Assembly: GCA_018242505.1 (NCBI GenBank)
Contig: JAFEBU010000014.1
Span: 24,945 to 88,944, forward strand
Direction: 5' to 3'
DNA length: 64,000 nt
Source of the DNA: Pseudomonadota bacterium
GTDB lineage: Bacteria; Pseudomonadota; Alphaproteobacteria; Reyranellales; Reyranellaceae
Position numbers and translations under genes: made by a program. Below, piece by piece: positions 25,068 through 35,158 of the stretch (position 1 is its first letter; every line of letters begins with the position of its first letter). The notes beneath the pieces are model-generated. The model saw only the letters and a list, made by a program, of their open reading frames with translations, did not search any database and was not told where the DNA came from.

Positions 25068-26198
25068 TCACCTAAAATAATGCGGCACGAAGCGGCTGTT
25101 GTTGTGGGTGATCCGCCGCTCGTCCTCGCGCATGCCTATGCCTGCGGCCTTGCGGTCGACAATCCATGACCCGACGAGAGCGTGGTTGCCGTCGAAGACC
25201 GGCAGCGGCTGATAGGCCTGCCAGACATAGCCTTCCGTACCGTAGCTCCCGGAAGCCGTGTCGAACAGGTCCGGTGCGACCAGAGTGACGTTGTGGCCCT
25301 CACGGCCAAAGATCGGTTTCTTGACGAAGGCATTTCCGAGGTCGGCATGCTCGGTCTCGAATGCCGGCAGGAGATTGGCATGGCCCGGGAAGCCCTCCCA
25401 CAGAAGGGGCAGCAACATCTTGTTGCCGAGGATCATCTTCCATGCCGGTTCGATGAACGCTGTGGTGTCGGTGAGGACGTGCGCGCCAAATTGCTCCCGC
25501 GCCATCCATTCCCAGGGATAGAGCTTCGACATCACCTGGATCGGCATCTCCTCCAGGTCGGTGAAGCGCCGGCCGTTCCAGCCGATCTGGGACACGGCCA
25601 GCGGCTTGCCGGTGAGGCCGGCCTGCAACGCGGTGTCGCGGAGGTATTCCGAAGTCGCGATGTCCTCCGGATGATCCTCGAAACGTGCGAAATGGACCAA
25701 GGCCTGCGGTGAGAGTCGACGAGCGATCCCGCGCCAGGCGTCGATGAGCTTTTCATGGATGGAGTTGAATTGGTCGGCTTCGGGCTTCACGTCCTTCAGC
25801 CAGTACCATTGGACAACGGCCGCCTCGTAGAGGGCAGTCGGCGTGTCGGCATTGTATTCAAGAAGCTTCGGAGGAGTCAGGCCGTCGTAGGCGAGATCGA
25901 AGCGGCCAACGAGCGCCGGGTCGGAGCGTCGCCAGACGCGTTCGATATAGTCGCCCCATGCGACAGGGATGCGAAACCGCTCCCAGAGCTTGTTCGCGAC
26001 GACATGCTCGGCGGCTTTGAGGCAAAGGCTGTGCAACGTTTCGGTTGCTGTCTCGAGCTCGTCGATCTCGTCGGAAGAGAAGACATAGCAGGCTTGCTCG
26101 GTCCAGTAGGCCTTACCTTCCAGCGTGTAGTAGTCGAACCCCAGCTGCTCGAGCTTTTGCTGCCAGCCGGCACGCGGAGAGACCGCTTCGCGCCGCAT
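25068..26198 (-). CDS. Glutathionylspermidine synthase family protein (YgiC/YjfC-like)
   Basis: This 376-residue protein matches the ATP-grasp C-terminal half of glutathionylspermidine synthase, without the amidase domain of E. coli Gss. Seen: RVWRRSDPALVGRFDLAYDG, PPKLLEYNADTPTALYEAAV, LYPWEWM, FVKKPIFGREGHNVTLV (ATP-binding lysines and the GREG loop) and SWIVDRKAAGIGMREDE near the end. Such YjfC/YgiC proteins are thought to ligate an amine to a peptide, but their substrates are not established. The gene follows a small membrane-anchored protein and a DUF350 protein with gaps of two and three bases, forming one operon, as in many proteobacteria. Confidence 0.9.
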   Translation of the reverse strand: MRREAVSPRAGWQQKLEQLGFDYYTLEGKAYWTEQACYVFSSDEIDELETATETLHSLCLKAAEHVVANKLWERFRIPVAWGDYIERVWRRSDPALVGRFDLAYDGLTPPKLLEYNADTPTALYEAAVVQWYWLKDVKPEADQFNSIHEKLIDAWRGIARRLSPQALVHFARFEDHPEDIATSEYLRDTALQAGLTGKPLAVSQIGWNGRRFTDLEEMPIQVMSKLYPWEWMAREQFGAHVLTDTTAFIEPAWKMILGNKMLLPLLWEGFPGHANLLPAFETEHADLGNAFVKKPIFGREGHNVTLVAPDLFDTASGSYGTEGYVWQAYQPLPVFDGNHALVGSWIVDRKAAGIGMREDERRITHNNSRFVPHYFR

Positions 26199-26200
26199 GG

Positions 26201-26494
26201 TCAGCCTGCGCTACTGCCATGCGTGGCGGCGGATCCGCCAAAGCCGCCGCGTTGGCTTGTTGTCTGTCCCGACGTTGCGCCCGGCACGGTCGAAGCACTT
26301 GATCCCGGTGAGGAAATGGTCGTCCCTCGATAGAAGGGGTTGCCCCAGAACCAGAAGCCGGGCCATCCGCCGAGCGCCGTACCGATACCGGGCGTGCAGG
26401 AGTAGAGAAGAGCGGCGCCGGCCACGCCCATCAGCACGAGCTTTATGACGCGTGAAGCGCGTTGGTTGCTGCCGTCTGGACCTGGTGTCGACAC
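26201..26494 (-). CDS. Small membrane-associated protein, G/S/T-rich tail (unknown)
   Basis: This 97-residue protein has one hydrophobic segment (about residues 17-31, IKLVLMGVAGAALLY) followed by SCTPGIGTALGGWPGFWFWG and then a low-complexity tail rich in Gly, Ser and Thr. The cysteine after LLYS could be a lipobox-like site, but the match is weak. Similar short proteins sit beside YjfC-type synthetases. It is locked between DUF350 and the synthetase with gaps of a few bases, so the three should be made together. I cannot assign a function; the tail might be a substrate for the neighbouring ligase. Confidence 0.7.
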   Translation of the reverse strand: MSTPGPDGSNQRASRVIKLVLMGVAGAALLYSCTPGIGTALGGWPGFWFWGNPFYRGTTISSPGSSASTVPGATSGQTTSQRGGFGGSAATHGSSAG

Positions 26495-26497
26495 GAT

Positions 26498-26893
26498 TCA
26501 GCTCGTGAGGCAGGCGGCGTTGATGAGACCGAAGCAGACGGCGAAACCACCGGCCGTGATTCCGGCTGCGCTCCGGTCGGTCTCGACGGCCTCCTTCAGT
26601 TGCGGCAGCAGCAGGCGCATGCCGACATGCACGCCGACCTGGACCAGCAGGGCGACCAGCGACCACAGCACCAGGTCGGTAAGGCTTGCCGAATGGGCAA
26701 TGGTGTTGGCAAGCGGCAGGCAGAAGCCCAGCAGCGCCCCGACAAGGGCAATCGCGGCAGCGGAATTGCCGTTCCGAATCAGGGCAAACTCTCGCCACGG
26801 TGTAATCCGGACATAAATCCAGAGGAAGAGTGCGGCGAGCGCGAAGCTCACGATGATATAGCGCAGAAAATTCGGAAGGCGGTGATCAGCCAC
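26498..26893 (-). CDS. DUF350 (YjfL-like) inner membrane protein
   Basis: This 131-residue protein has four hydrophobic segments in two similar halves (LRYIIVSFALAALFLWIYV; SAAAIALVGALLGFCLPLAN; DLVLWSLVALLVQVGVHVGM; ITAGGFAVCFGLINAACL), the layout of DUF350/YjfL. REFALIRNGNSAAAIALVGA is the repeated family motif. It is first in a three-gene operon with a small anchored protein and a glutathionylspermidine-synthase-like ligase. Function unknown; conserved linkage suggests that it forms a membrane partner of the ligase. Confidence 0.85.
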   Translation of the reverse strand: MADHRLPNFLRYIIVSFALAALFLWIYVRITPWREFALIRNGNSAAAIALVGALLGFCLPLANTIAHSASLTDLVLWSLVALLVQVGVHVGMRLLLPQLKEAVETDRSAAGITAGGFAVCFGLINAACLTS

Positions 26894-26925
26894 GCGAGTT
26901 CAGGCATTGCCCGAGTGTCAGCCGG

Positions 26926-27678
26926 TCAACCGTGCATGGTCAAGCCACCGGACACGCTGATCGTCTGGCCGGTGATGAAACCGGCGTCGTCGCTGGCCAG
27001 GAAGCAGACCGCTCCGGGAATGTCCTCGGGCTGGCCCACGCGCTTCATCGGGATGGCGCTCACCAGCGCGGCGCGAATCTTCTGACCGCGCTCATCGGCG
27101 CCAGCGACCGCCGCCAGCAGCGGCGTATCGGTCGGTCCGGGGCAGACGGTGTTGAGGGTGATGCCCTTGCGCGCCACTTCGCGCGCCACGGTCTTGGTGA
27201 AGGCGATGAGGCCGCCCTTGCAGGCCGAATACACCGCTTCCAGGGACGAGCCGACCCGGCCGGCATCGGAGGCGATATTGACGATACGTCCATGACCGCG
27301 CGTTACCATGCCCTTCAGGACGACGTGGCTCATGTTGAGTGCGCCCTTCAGGTTGATGGCGATGATCTGGTCCCAGAGGTCGGGAGTTGTATCGACGAAA
27401 TTGACGAAACGGTCCCAACCCGCATTGTTCACCAGAATATCGGTCGGGCCGACTTCCTTCTCGAACTGCGCCACCGCCCTGGCGACGCCGTCGTAATCGG
27501 TGATGTCGGCACCCGACGCGAAGCCCTTGATCTCGCTCGCAATCGTCTTTGCGCCATCGAGATTCTTGTCGAACACGCCGACATGGGCGCCATAGCCGGC
27601 AAACCGCCGGCAAATGGCTCCGCCAATCGCGCCGCCGCCGCCGGTGACGATGATATTCTTGCCGTCCAGTCCGCGCAT
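26926..27678 (-). CDS. SDR-family oxidoreductase (3-hydroxyacyl-CoA dehydrogenase-like)
   Basis: This 250-residue short-chain dehydrogenase has the NAD(P)-binding TGGGGAIGGAI loop at residues 12-22, D37 after the second strand (suggesting NAD+ preference), NNAGWD, and the catalytic S and YxxxK in IASDAGRVGSSLEAVYSACK. The end, ITGQTISVSGGLTMHG, is typical. It resembles BadH-type 2-hydroxycyclohexanecarboxyl-CoA dehydrogenases, but that is only a resemblance. It lies 13 bases downstream of an enoyl-CoA hydratase gene, so the two probably perform consecutive steps: hydration of an enoyl-CoA and oxidation of the alcohol. Confidence 0.9.
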   Translation of the reverse strand: MRGLDGKNIIVTGGGGAIGGAICRRFAGYGAHVGVFDKNLDGAKTIASEIKGFASGADITDYDGVARAVAQFEKEVGPTDILVNNAGWDRFVNFVDTTPDLWDQIIAINLKGALNMSHVVLKGMVTRGHGRIVNIASDAGRVGSSLEAVYSACKGGLIAFTKTVAREVARKGITLNTVCPGPTDTPLLAAVAGADERGQKIRAALVSAIPMKRVGQPEDIPGAVCFLASDDAGFITGQTISVSGGLTMHG

Positions 27679-27691
27679 GGTCTTCTTCTCC

Positions 27692-28504
27692 TCAGAGCGG
27701 CGAGTAGGGATCGAACTTGGGCTTGCGCTTCTCGAGATGCGAGGCGAGACCTTCCTTCACCTCGGGGCCCATGAAGCCCAGCATCTCCAGCGCCGTCGAC
27801 GCGTCGAACGACGGCCCCATCATGCGCAGCCAGTTGTTCAGCGCATACTTGGTCCAGCGGATCGAGGTCTGGGCACCTTCGGCGAGCTTGGTGGCGACCT
27901 CGAGCCCCTTGGCCTCGAGCTGGTCGTCCTCGACGCAGAGCGAGACGAGGCCGATGCGCTCGGCCTCCTCACCATCGACCGATTCGCAGAGCAGCAAATA
28001 GTACTTTGCCTTGGCCATGCCGCAGAGCAGCGGCCAGACAATCACGGCATGGTCGCCCGCAGCAACGCCAAGCCGGGTATGACCGTCGATGATTCGTGCC
28101 TTCTTCGAGGCGATCGACACGTCGGCCAGGATGCCGGCAACGAGGCCCGCCCCCACGGCGGGGCCGCGCATGGTGCTGACGATCGGCTTGGAGCAGTTGA
28201 TGACGTTGTAGACGAGATCGCGCGCTTCCTTCCACATCGCGAGCAGCGCGTTGTAGTCCCTCATGTTCTTTTCGATGATGTCGAAATCGCCGCCGGCCGA
28301 GAATACCTTGCCGCCCGCACCCTGGATGATCACGCAATTGACCGTGTCGTCGCCGTCAATGTCGCGCCAGACATTGACAAGTTCTCTATGCATCAGGGCA
28401 TCGGTGGCGTTGTACTTCTCGGGGCGGTTCATGGTGACCCGCAGCACCTTGGGATGCGGGCGATCGAACAGAAGGCGTTGATAGCGCTTTTGCCAGTCGG
28501 ACAT
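27692..28504 (-). CDS. Enoyl-CoA hydratase/isomerase family protein
   Basis: This 270-residue crotonase-fold protein has the oxyanion-hole segments [15 protein letters not shown] (about residues 70-84) and [20 protein letters not shown] (about 119-138). The usual hydratase glutamates are not obvious: the second segment has GAGLVAG where hydratases often have GGGxEL, and the following helix reads [18 protein letters not shown]. It may therefore be an isomerase, hydrolase or other crotonase. [13 protein letters not shown] near the N-terminus is typical. It precedes the SDR gene. A GNRA-capped hairpin overlaps its GGAGGA ribosome site. Confidence 0.88.
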   Translation of the reverse strand: MSDWQKRYQRLLFDRPHPKVLRVTMNRPEKYNATDALMHRELVNVWRDIDGDDTVNCVIIQGAGGKVFSAGGDFDIIEKNMRDYNALLAMWKEARDLVYNVINCSKPIVSTMRGPAVGAGLVAGILADVSIASKKARIIDGHTRLGVAAGDHAVIVWPLLCGMAKAKYYLLLCESVDGEEAERIGLVSLCVEDDQLEAKGLEVATKLAEGAQTSIRWTKYALNNWLRMMGPSFDASTALEMLGFMGPEVKEGLASHLEKRKPKFDPYSPL

Positions 28505-28510
28505 TCCGTC

Positions 28511-28526
28511 TCCTCCGTTTCCGGAG
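28511..28526 (-). promoter_or_regulatory. Hairpin with GAAA loop overlapping the ribosome-binding site of the enoyl-CoA hydratase gene
   Basis: On the minus strand CTCCG-GAAA-CGGAG forms a 5-bp stem with a GNRA tetraloop (28526-28513). The Shine-Dalgarno sequence GGAGGA (28516-28511) is partly inside the 3' arm, six bases from the ATG. If it folds, it would hide the ribosome site. The fold is inferred from complementarity only. Confidence 0.45.
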
Positions 28527-28553
28527 AAGCCTAACGCTTACGGCGGCGTCCCG

Positions 28554-30083
28554 CTAACGCTTGTTGCCGGCACTCCAGTTTCCGGCCGTGGCAAACCGCA
28601 CGGCTTCTTCCGCCGCGCGAACGAGGGCGCGCGCTTTCTGGATACTCTCCTGGTACTCGGCTTCGAGATTGGAGTCGGCGACGACGCCGACGCCTGCCTG
28701 CACATAGAGGGTGTCGTTCTTCACCAGCCCCGTGCGCAGCAGGATGCAGGTATCCATCGAGCCGTTCGAAGCGAAATAGCCTGCGCAGCCGGCATATATG
28801 CCGCGGCGCACCGGCTCGACCTCGTCGATGATCTCCATGGCGCGGACCTTGGGAGCGCCCGAAAGCGTACCAGCAGGAAATCCCGCCTTCAGCGCATCGA
28901 TCGCCTCCAGCCCATCCTGCAGCGTTCCCTCGACATGGCTGCTGATGTGCTGGACATGACTGTATTTCTCAATGGTGAATTGCTCGATCACCTTCACCGA
29001 ACCGATCTTCGAGACCCGGCCGACGTCGTTGCGTGCGAGGTCGATCAGCATCAGATGCTCGGCGCGCTCCTTGGGGTCGGCCAGAAGCTTCTCGGCCAGT
29101 TGCTTGTCCTCCTCGGGCGTGGCGCCGCGCCGGATCGTGCCGGCGAGCGGCCGGATGGTGATGGTGTTGTCGCGCAGTCGCACCAGGATTTCCGGACTAG
29201 AGCCGACGATCGAGAAGTCGCCGTAATCGAAGAAGATCAGGAACGGGGAAGGGTTGATCCGGCGCAGAGAGCGATACAGCGAAAGGGGTGGCAGCTTGAA
29301 GGGCAACGAGAAGCGCTGCGAGGGCACGATCTGGAAAGCGTCGCCGGCAAGGATGTACTCCTTGCAGATATCGACCATCCTCTTGAAGGCGTCCTTCGAC
29401 ATGTTGGCCTGCGGTTCGGGCAGGCTGTCGAGCGCTTCGGTGTTCTCACGACGATAGGGCAGGGACCTCTCGAAGTCGGAGACGGCGTCAGCCAGCCGCT
29501 CCTCTGCGGCTTCGTAAGCAGCTCGCGCGCCGATCCCATCCTGAGGCCAGACCGGCGTGACCATGGTCACATTGTCTTCCAACCGGTCGAAGATGCAGAT
29601 GAGGGTCGGTCGCACCATGATCGCATCGGGCAGGCCGATCGGGTCCGGATTCTTGTCCGGAAGCCGCTCCATGTCGCGAACCATGTCATAGCCCAGGAAA
29701 CCGAACAGGCCGGACGCCATCGGCGGCAGCCCGTCCGGCAGCTTCATCTGGCACTCCCGGATCAATTCGCGCAACGTTTCCAACGGCCGACCCTCGATTG
29801 GCTCGAAGGCATGCGCGTCGGTGCGGGCGCGGCGATTGATCTCTGCCTGGCCGTTGCGGCAACGCCAGATCACATCGGGCTTGAAACCGATGATCGAGTA
29901 GCGGCCCCGCACGGAACCACCCTCGACCGACTCCAGCAGGAACGAATTGGCGCGACCGTCGGCCAGTTTCAGATAGGCAGACACCGGCGTCTCGAGGTCC
30001 GCCACCGCCTTGGTCCAGACAAGCTGCGGCTTGCCGGTCTTGTAGATCCTGGCGAAGGCGTCGTAGTCGGGAGTGGGGGCCAT
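28554..30083 (-). CDS. trpE: Anthranilate synthase component I
   Basis: TrpE makes anthranilate from chorismate with ammonia delivered by TrpG. It is 509 residues. The chorismate-binding domain is clear: ILVRLRDNTITIRPLAGTIR, HLMLIDLARNDVGRVSKIGS, FPAGTLSGAPKVRAMEIIDE and YFASNGSMDTCILLRTGLV. The N-terminal SAYLKLADGRANSFLLESVE holds the tryptophan feedback region (LLES). It starts five bases after the ppiD stop, so it has no leader or attenuator of its own. Its partner trpG is 26 kb away, which is unusual because ppiD-trpE-trpG-trpD-trpC often run together in this class. Confidence 0.97.
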   Translation of the reverse strand: MAPTPDYDAFARIYKTGKPQLVWTKAVADLETPVSAYLKLADGRANSFLLESVEGGSVRGRYSIIGFKPDVIWRCRNGQAEINRRARTDAHAFEPIEGRPLETLRELIRECQMKLPDGLPPMASGLFGFLGYDMVRDMERLPDKNPDPIGLPDAIMVRPTLICIFDRLEDNVTMVTPVWPQDGIGARAAYEAAEERLADAVSDFERSLPYRRENTEALDSLPEPQANMSKDAFKRMVDICKEYILAGDAFQIVPSQRFSLPFKLPPLSLYRSLRRINPSPFLIFFDYGDFSIVGSSPEILVRLRDNTITIRPLAGTIRRGATPEEDKQLAEKLLADPKERAEHLMLIDLARNDVGRVSKIGSVKVIEQFTIEKYSHVQHISSHVEGTLQDGLEAIDALKAGFPAGTLSGAPKVRAMEIIDEVEPVRRGIYAGCAGYFASNGSMDTCILLRTGLVKNDTLYVQAGVGVVADSNLEAEYQESIQKARALVRAAEEAVRFATAGNWSAGNKR

Positions 30084-30087
30084 GACG

Positions 30088-32025
30088 CTATTGCGGAGGC
30101 TGTTGCGGCTGGAAGGCGGCCTCGAACACCTGCTCGTTCACTGTCACACCGTACTTGGCGCGCAATGCCGCGAGAAGCTGACCGACCAGATCGTTGGCGA
30201 TCATGGTGTCGAGCTGGGTCGCGAAGCGATCGAGCGGATCCTTCTCCTTGGCAAGATCGACCTGCTGGATCTCCTTGGTCCGCACAATCACATTGCCCTC
30301 CGCCGCCCGTACCGCCTGGACCTTGCCAAGCGGAAGCTTGAACAGCGCCTGGGTGACCGGCTGACTGAGGTAGTTGCCGCTGTCGACCTCGAAGCGGGTA
30401 ACAGCCTTGGTGGTGCGCACTTCCAGACCGAGGTCCTTGGCGATGGCGCCGAAGTCGTTGCCCGAATTGGCCTTGTCTACGGCGTCCTTGACCTTTTGGT
30501 CGGCAAGCTTGCGACGCTGATCAGCCTCCCAGGCCTGTGTCACTTTCGCCTCGACCTCGGAGAGGACGGGCGTTCGGGAGGGCGTGATGCGGTTGGTATG
30601 GACGATGACGTATTCGCCTTTCCCGGTTTCGATGAGATCGCTGTCGTTGCCCTCGCGCGTCGAGAAGGCGGCCTTGATCAACTCGGTGGCACCGGCCCCG
30701 ATCACCACCTGTTTGCCGGATGCGTCCTGCCCCCGTGCATCGACATTGTCGGCCGACTGGACCTTGAGCCCCAGCGCCTTGGCGGCATCGGCCATCGACC
30801 CGTCCTTGCCGAGCTCGTGGTCGAAGTCGTTCACCAGCTTGATGAGCTGGTCGGGCGCGAGCTGGTTCTTGAGATCTTGTTCGAGCTTGTCCTTCACTTC
30901 TGCGAACGGCGTCACCTTGCCGGCATCGATCTTGTTGATACGGACCACATGCCAGCCGAGCGGCGATTTGATCGGCTCGGGCGCCACGCCCTGAGGCAGC
31001 TTGAAGATCTCGTCGGCCAGTGCACCGGCGGGCAGGTCCTTTTTCTGGATCAATCCCAGCTTGATCACTCCGTCGGTACTGCCCGTGACCTGCTTGGTCG
31101 CATCCTCCAGCGACTTTCCGGCCTTCACGGCGGCGATGATGGCCTTGGCCTTGTCTTCGCTGTCGGTCATTGCCTGATCGACGTCGCGCTTCTCGGGCGT
31201 CCCGAATTCGGCGGCCCGCGACTCATACTCCTGCTTCACCTGGTCCGGTGTCACTTTTATCTGGTCCATGACATCGGCGTTGGTCATCAGGACGTAGGAG
31301 AAGGAGCGGTACTCCGGAATCTGGAATCGAGTCTTGTTCGCATCGAAATACTTGCCGAGTTCCTCGGCCGTTGGCTTCGGCACATCCACGATAATCGAGT
31401 CGGGCACGTAGATCGTTTCAGCGACCCGTTTCTCGCTTTCCATCTTGAAGATGTCATCGCGCAGGCTCGTGGGCGCGAGCCCCTCGCTGCGCACGACCCC
31501 GAAGAGTTCGGACGAACCGATCTCGCGGCGTATGTCGGCCAAGTAGGCGGGCTCGCTGATGCGTGCCTGCTGCAGGAGGTTCCGGTACTTGGCGAGATCG
31601 AACGTGCCGCTTGCGCCATGGAAGGTCGGATTCTGGGCAATCGTGTCGCGGATCTGGTCGTCGCTGACCACGATGCCGTAGTCGTTCATGGCGGCGTCGA
31701 TCACCGCCCGCTGCACGGCGTCCTGCAAGGCGCGCACATTGAGGCCATAGCGCGCGGCCTGCTCGGGATCGGGGCGCTGCCCTGTCTGGCGTTGGATCTG
31801 GTCCAGCTGGCGGTTGAACCGGTCACGCACCTCGTCGATCGAGACCGACGTGCCTCCCAGCCAACCGTAAATCGGGACGTGGAAGCCGCCGACATGCGCC
31901 ACTTCGACGTTGCGGCCACCTGCGCGCAACATGTCGCCGATGCCCCACAGCGCAAAGCTGATGATCAGCGTGCCCATCAGCAGGGCCATGATGGCGTAGC
32001 CGGCATACTTTCTGAATTTGTTCAC
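30088..32025 (-). CDS. ppiD: Peptidyl-prolyl cis-trans isomerase, SurA/PpiD type
   Basis: This 645-residue membrane-anchored periplasmic folding factor has one N-terminal helix (YAGYAIMALLMGTLIISFAL), a SurA_N-like chaperone region (about 30-200) with VRDRFNRQLDQIQRQTGQRP, one parvulin domain (about 225-350; KSPLGWHVVRINKID) and a long C-terminal helical region. The proposed start is GTG at 32025, giving VNKFRKYAGYAIM; ATG codons at 32088 and 32079 are in frame and would add about 20 residues before the anchor, so the start is not certain. It is divergent from tpiA and followed directly by trpE. Confidence 0.9.
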   Translation of the reverse strand: MNKFRKYAGYAIMALLMGTLIISFALWGIGDMLRAGGRNVEVAHVGGFHVPIYGWLGGTSVSIDEVRDRFNRQLDQIQRQTGQRPDPEQAARYGLNVRALQDAVQRAVIDAAMNDYGIVVSDDQIRDTIAQNPTFHGASGTFDLAKYRNLLQQARISEPAYLADIRREIGSSELFGVVRSEGLAPTSLRDDIFKMESEKRVAETIYVPDSIIVDVPKPTAEELGKYFDANKTRFQIPEYRSFSYVLMTNADVMDQIKVTPDQVKQEYESRAAEFGTPEKRDVDQAMTDSEDKAKAIIAAVKAGKSLEDATKQVTGSTDGVIKLGLIQKKDLPAGALADEIFKLPQGVAPEPIKSPLGWHVVRINKIDAGKVTPFAEVKDKLEQDLKNQLAPDQLIKLVNDFDHELGKDGSMADAAKALGLKVQSADNVDARGQDASGKQVVIGAGATELIKAAFSTREGNDSDLIETGKGEYVIVHTNRITPSRTPVLSEVEAKVTQAWEADQRRKLADQKVKDAVDKANSGNDFGAIAKDLGLEVRTTKAVTRFEVDSGNYLSQPVTQALFKLPLGKVQAVRAAEGNVIVRTKEIQQVDLAKEKDPLDRFATQLDTMIANDLVGQLLAALRAKYGVTVNEQVFEAAFQPQQPPQ

Positions 32026-32117
32026 GGGACGAGCTTCGTGGGATTGAGGACAACCAAGGGCGTAGCGGTGGGGCCGCATGCCTAGCACCCGCCCTGCGGA
32101 CAGGCAACCAAGTGGCC

Positions 32118-32146
32118 TTTACCGCGGCTCGCGTGGCCGCTAGACA
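32118..32146 (+). promoter_or_regulatory. Putative tpiA promoter
   Basis: TTTACC (32118-32123) and TAGACA (32141-32146) are separated by 17 bases, with the start codon 28 bases further on. The -10 context CTAGACAcgCCG resembles that upstream of eno (38096-38124). Sequence match only. Confidence 0.4.
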
Positions 32147-32173
32147 CGCCGGCACGCAAACCGGGGAAAAATC

Positions 32174-32929
32174 ATGGCGCGTACGAGACGTCCGCTGATC
32201 GCAGGCAATTGGAAAATGAACGGCCTGCGGACCGATGCCTTGGCCCTGGCCGCCGGAATTGCCAAGGGTCTCAAGCAGGCCGGCTGGACCGACCGCGACC
32301 TTCTGGTCTGTCCGCCGGCAACGCTGGTCATGGCCGTGATGGAGGCGGTGGGGGGAAGCGGCGTGCTCGTGGGAGGCCAGGACTGCCACGCCAAGGCGAG
32401 CGGCGCACACACGGGAGACATCGCCGCCGAGATGTTGCGCGATTTGGGCGCGGCCTTTGTCATCGTGGGCCACTCGGAGCGCCGTACGGATCACGGCGAG
32501 ACCGACGCCATCGTCCGCGCCAAGGCCGAAGCGGCGTGGCGAGCGGGGCTCCTGCCGATCGTTTGCATCGGCGAAACCCTGGCCGAGCGCGAAGCAGGGA
32601 ATACCTTTTCCGTCCTTGCCCGCCAACTCAAAGGAAGCGTTCCGGCAGGTGCCACAGCGGCCAGGCTCGTGGTGGCCTACGAGCCCGTATGGGCGATCGG
32701 TACCGGTAAGACGCCGACAACGGCGGAAGTAGCGGACGCTCACGCGCATATCCGCAAGGAACTGGCCGGCATGATGGCCGAAGCGTCGCAGGTGCGCCTT
32801 CTCTATGGCGGATCGGTGAAGGGCAGCAATGCGGCAGAACTGATGGCCGCCGGCGATGTCGATGGCGCCCTGGTCGGCGGGGCGAGCCTCAAAGTCGACG
32901 AATTTTTGGCTATCGCCAAGGCAGTCTAA
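32174..32929 (+). CDS. tpiA: Triosephosphate isomerase
   Basis: TpiA interconverts glyceraldehyde 3-phosphate and dihydroxyacetone phosphate in glycolysis. At 251 residues it is standard. The catalytic residues are seen: K14 in AGNWKMNG, H100 in VGHSERR and E170 in [11 protein letters not shown]; the phosphate loop YGGSVKGSN and GALVGGASL are intact. The ATG follows GGGGAAAAATC. It heads the tpiA-secG-pyrG group and is divergent from ppiD. Confidence 0.98.
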   Translation: MARTRRPLIAGNWKMNGLRTDALALAAGIAKGLKQAGWTDRDLLVCPPATLVMAVMEAVGGSGVLVGGQDCHAKASGAHTGDIAAEMLRDLGAAFVIVGHSERRTDHGETDAIVRAKAEAAWRAGLLPIVCIGETLAEREAGNTFSVLARQLKGSVPAGATAARLVVAYEPVWAIGTGKTPTTAEVADAHAHIRKELAGMMAEASQVRLLYGGSVKGSNAAELMAAGDVDGALVGGASLKVDEFLAIAKAV

Positions 32930-32980
32930 AGAGGCTAGAAGCCCCGGCTTGATCCGGACCCCCCACCGACGCTGGACGAT

Positions 32981-33367
32981 ATGGACGCGGTACGAGGCTT
33001 TTTGCACGATTGGCGAGTGGTGCTGCTGATCATCCATGTCGGCGTCACCGCCGCGATGATCGTTGTCATTCTGCTCCAGCGCAGCGAGGGCGGTGGCCTG
33101 GGCATGGGGCGGACCGATGCACTTTTCTCAGTGCGCGGTCAGGCCAACGTGCTGTCGCGCATGACCGCGATCTTCGCGGGCATCTTCTTCTTTCTGAGCC
33201 TGCTGATGGCGTGGAGCGGCGGGGGCCCGCATCGGTCCTCGACGTCGATCATGGACAAGCTGCCGGCGGGGACCACCGCACCGGCGCCGGGCAGCCCCGC
33301 TCCGAATGCCCCTGCACCTGGCGCCACCCCCGGGCCGCCGACGGCGCCTGCACCGCCGAACCGCTAG
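32981..33367 (+). CDS. secG: Preprotein translocase subunit SecG
   Basis: SecG is an accessory subunit of the SecYEG channel in the inner membrane. This 128-residue protein has two hydrophobic helices (VVLLIIHVGVTAAMIVVILL; MTAIFAGIFFFLSLLMAWSG) joined by the conserved QRSEGGGLGMGRTDALFSVR loop. The last 45 residues are a proline/alanine-rich tail (APAPGSPAPNAPAPG), common in alphaproteobacterial SecG. It lies between tpiA and pyrG as in many relatives. Confidence 0.95.
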   Translation: MDAVRGFLHDWRVVLLIIHVGVTAAMIVVILLQRSEGGGLGMGRTDALFSVRGQANVLSRMTAIFAGIFFFLSLLMAWSGGGPHRSSTSIMDKLPAGTTAPAPGSPAPNAPAPGATPGPPTAPAPPNR

Positions 33368-33376
33368 GAACAATGA

Positions 33377-35098
<1,722 letters not shown>

Positions 35099-35158
35099 AT
35101 GGTCCCGACGGACGGCCAGGTCGCATTTCGGTCACCTTTCCGGCTGAAGTTGAAAGCC

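Noticed and set aside
28531..28562. Direct repeat CTAACGCTT at 28531-28539 and 28554-28562
   Set aside because: Only nine bases and one copy overlaps the end of trpE; too short to call an insertion footprint.
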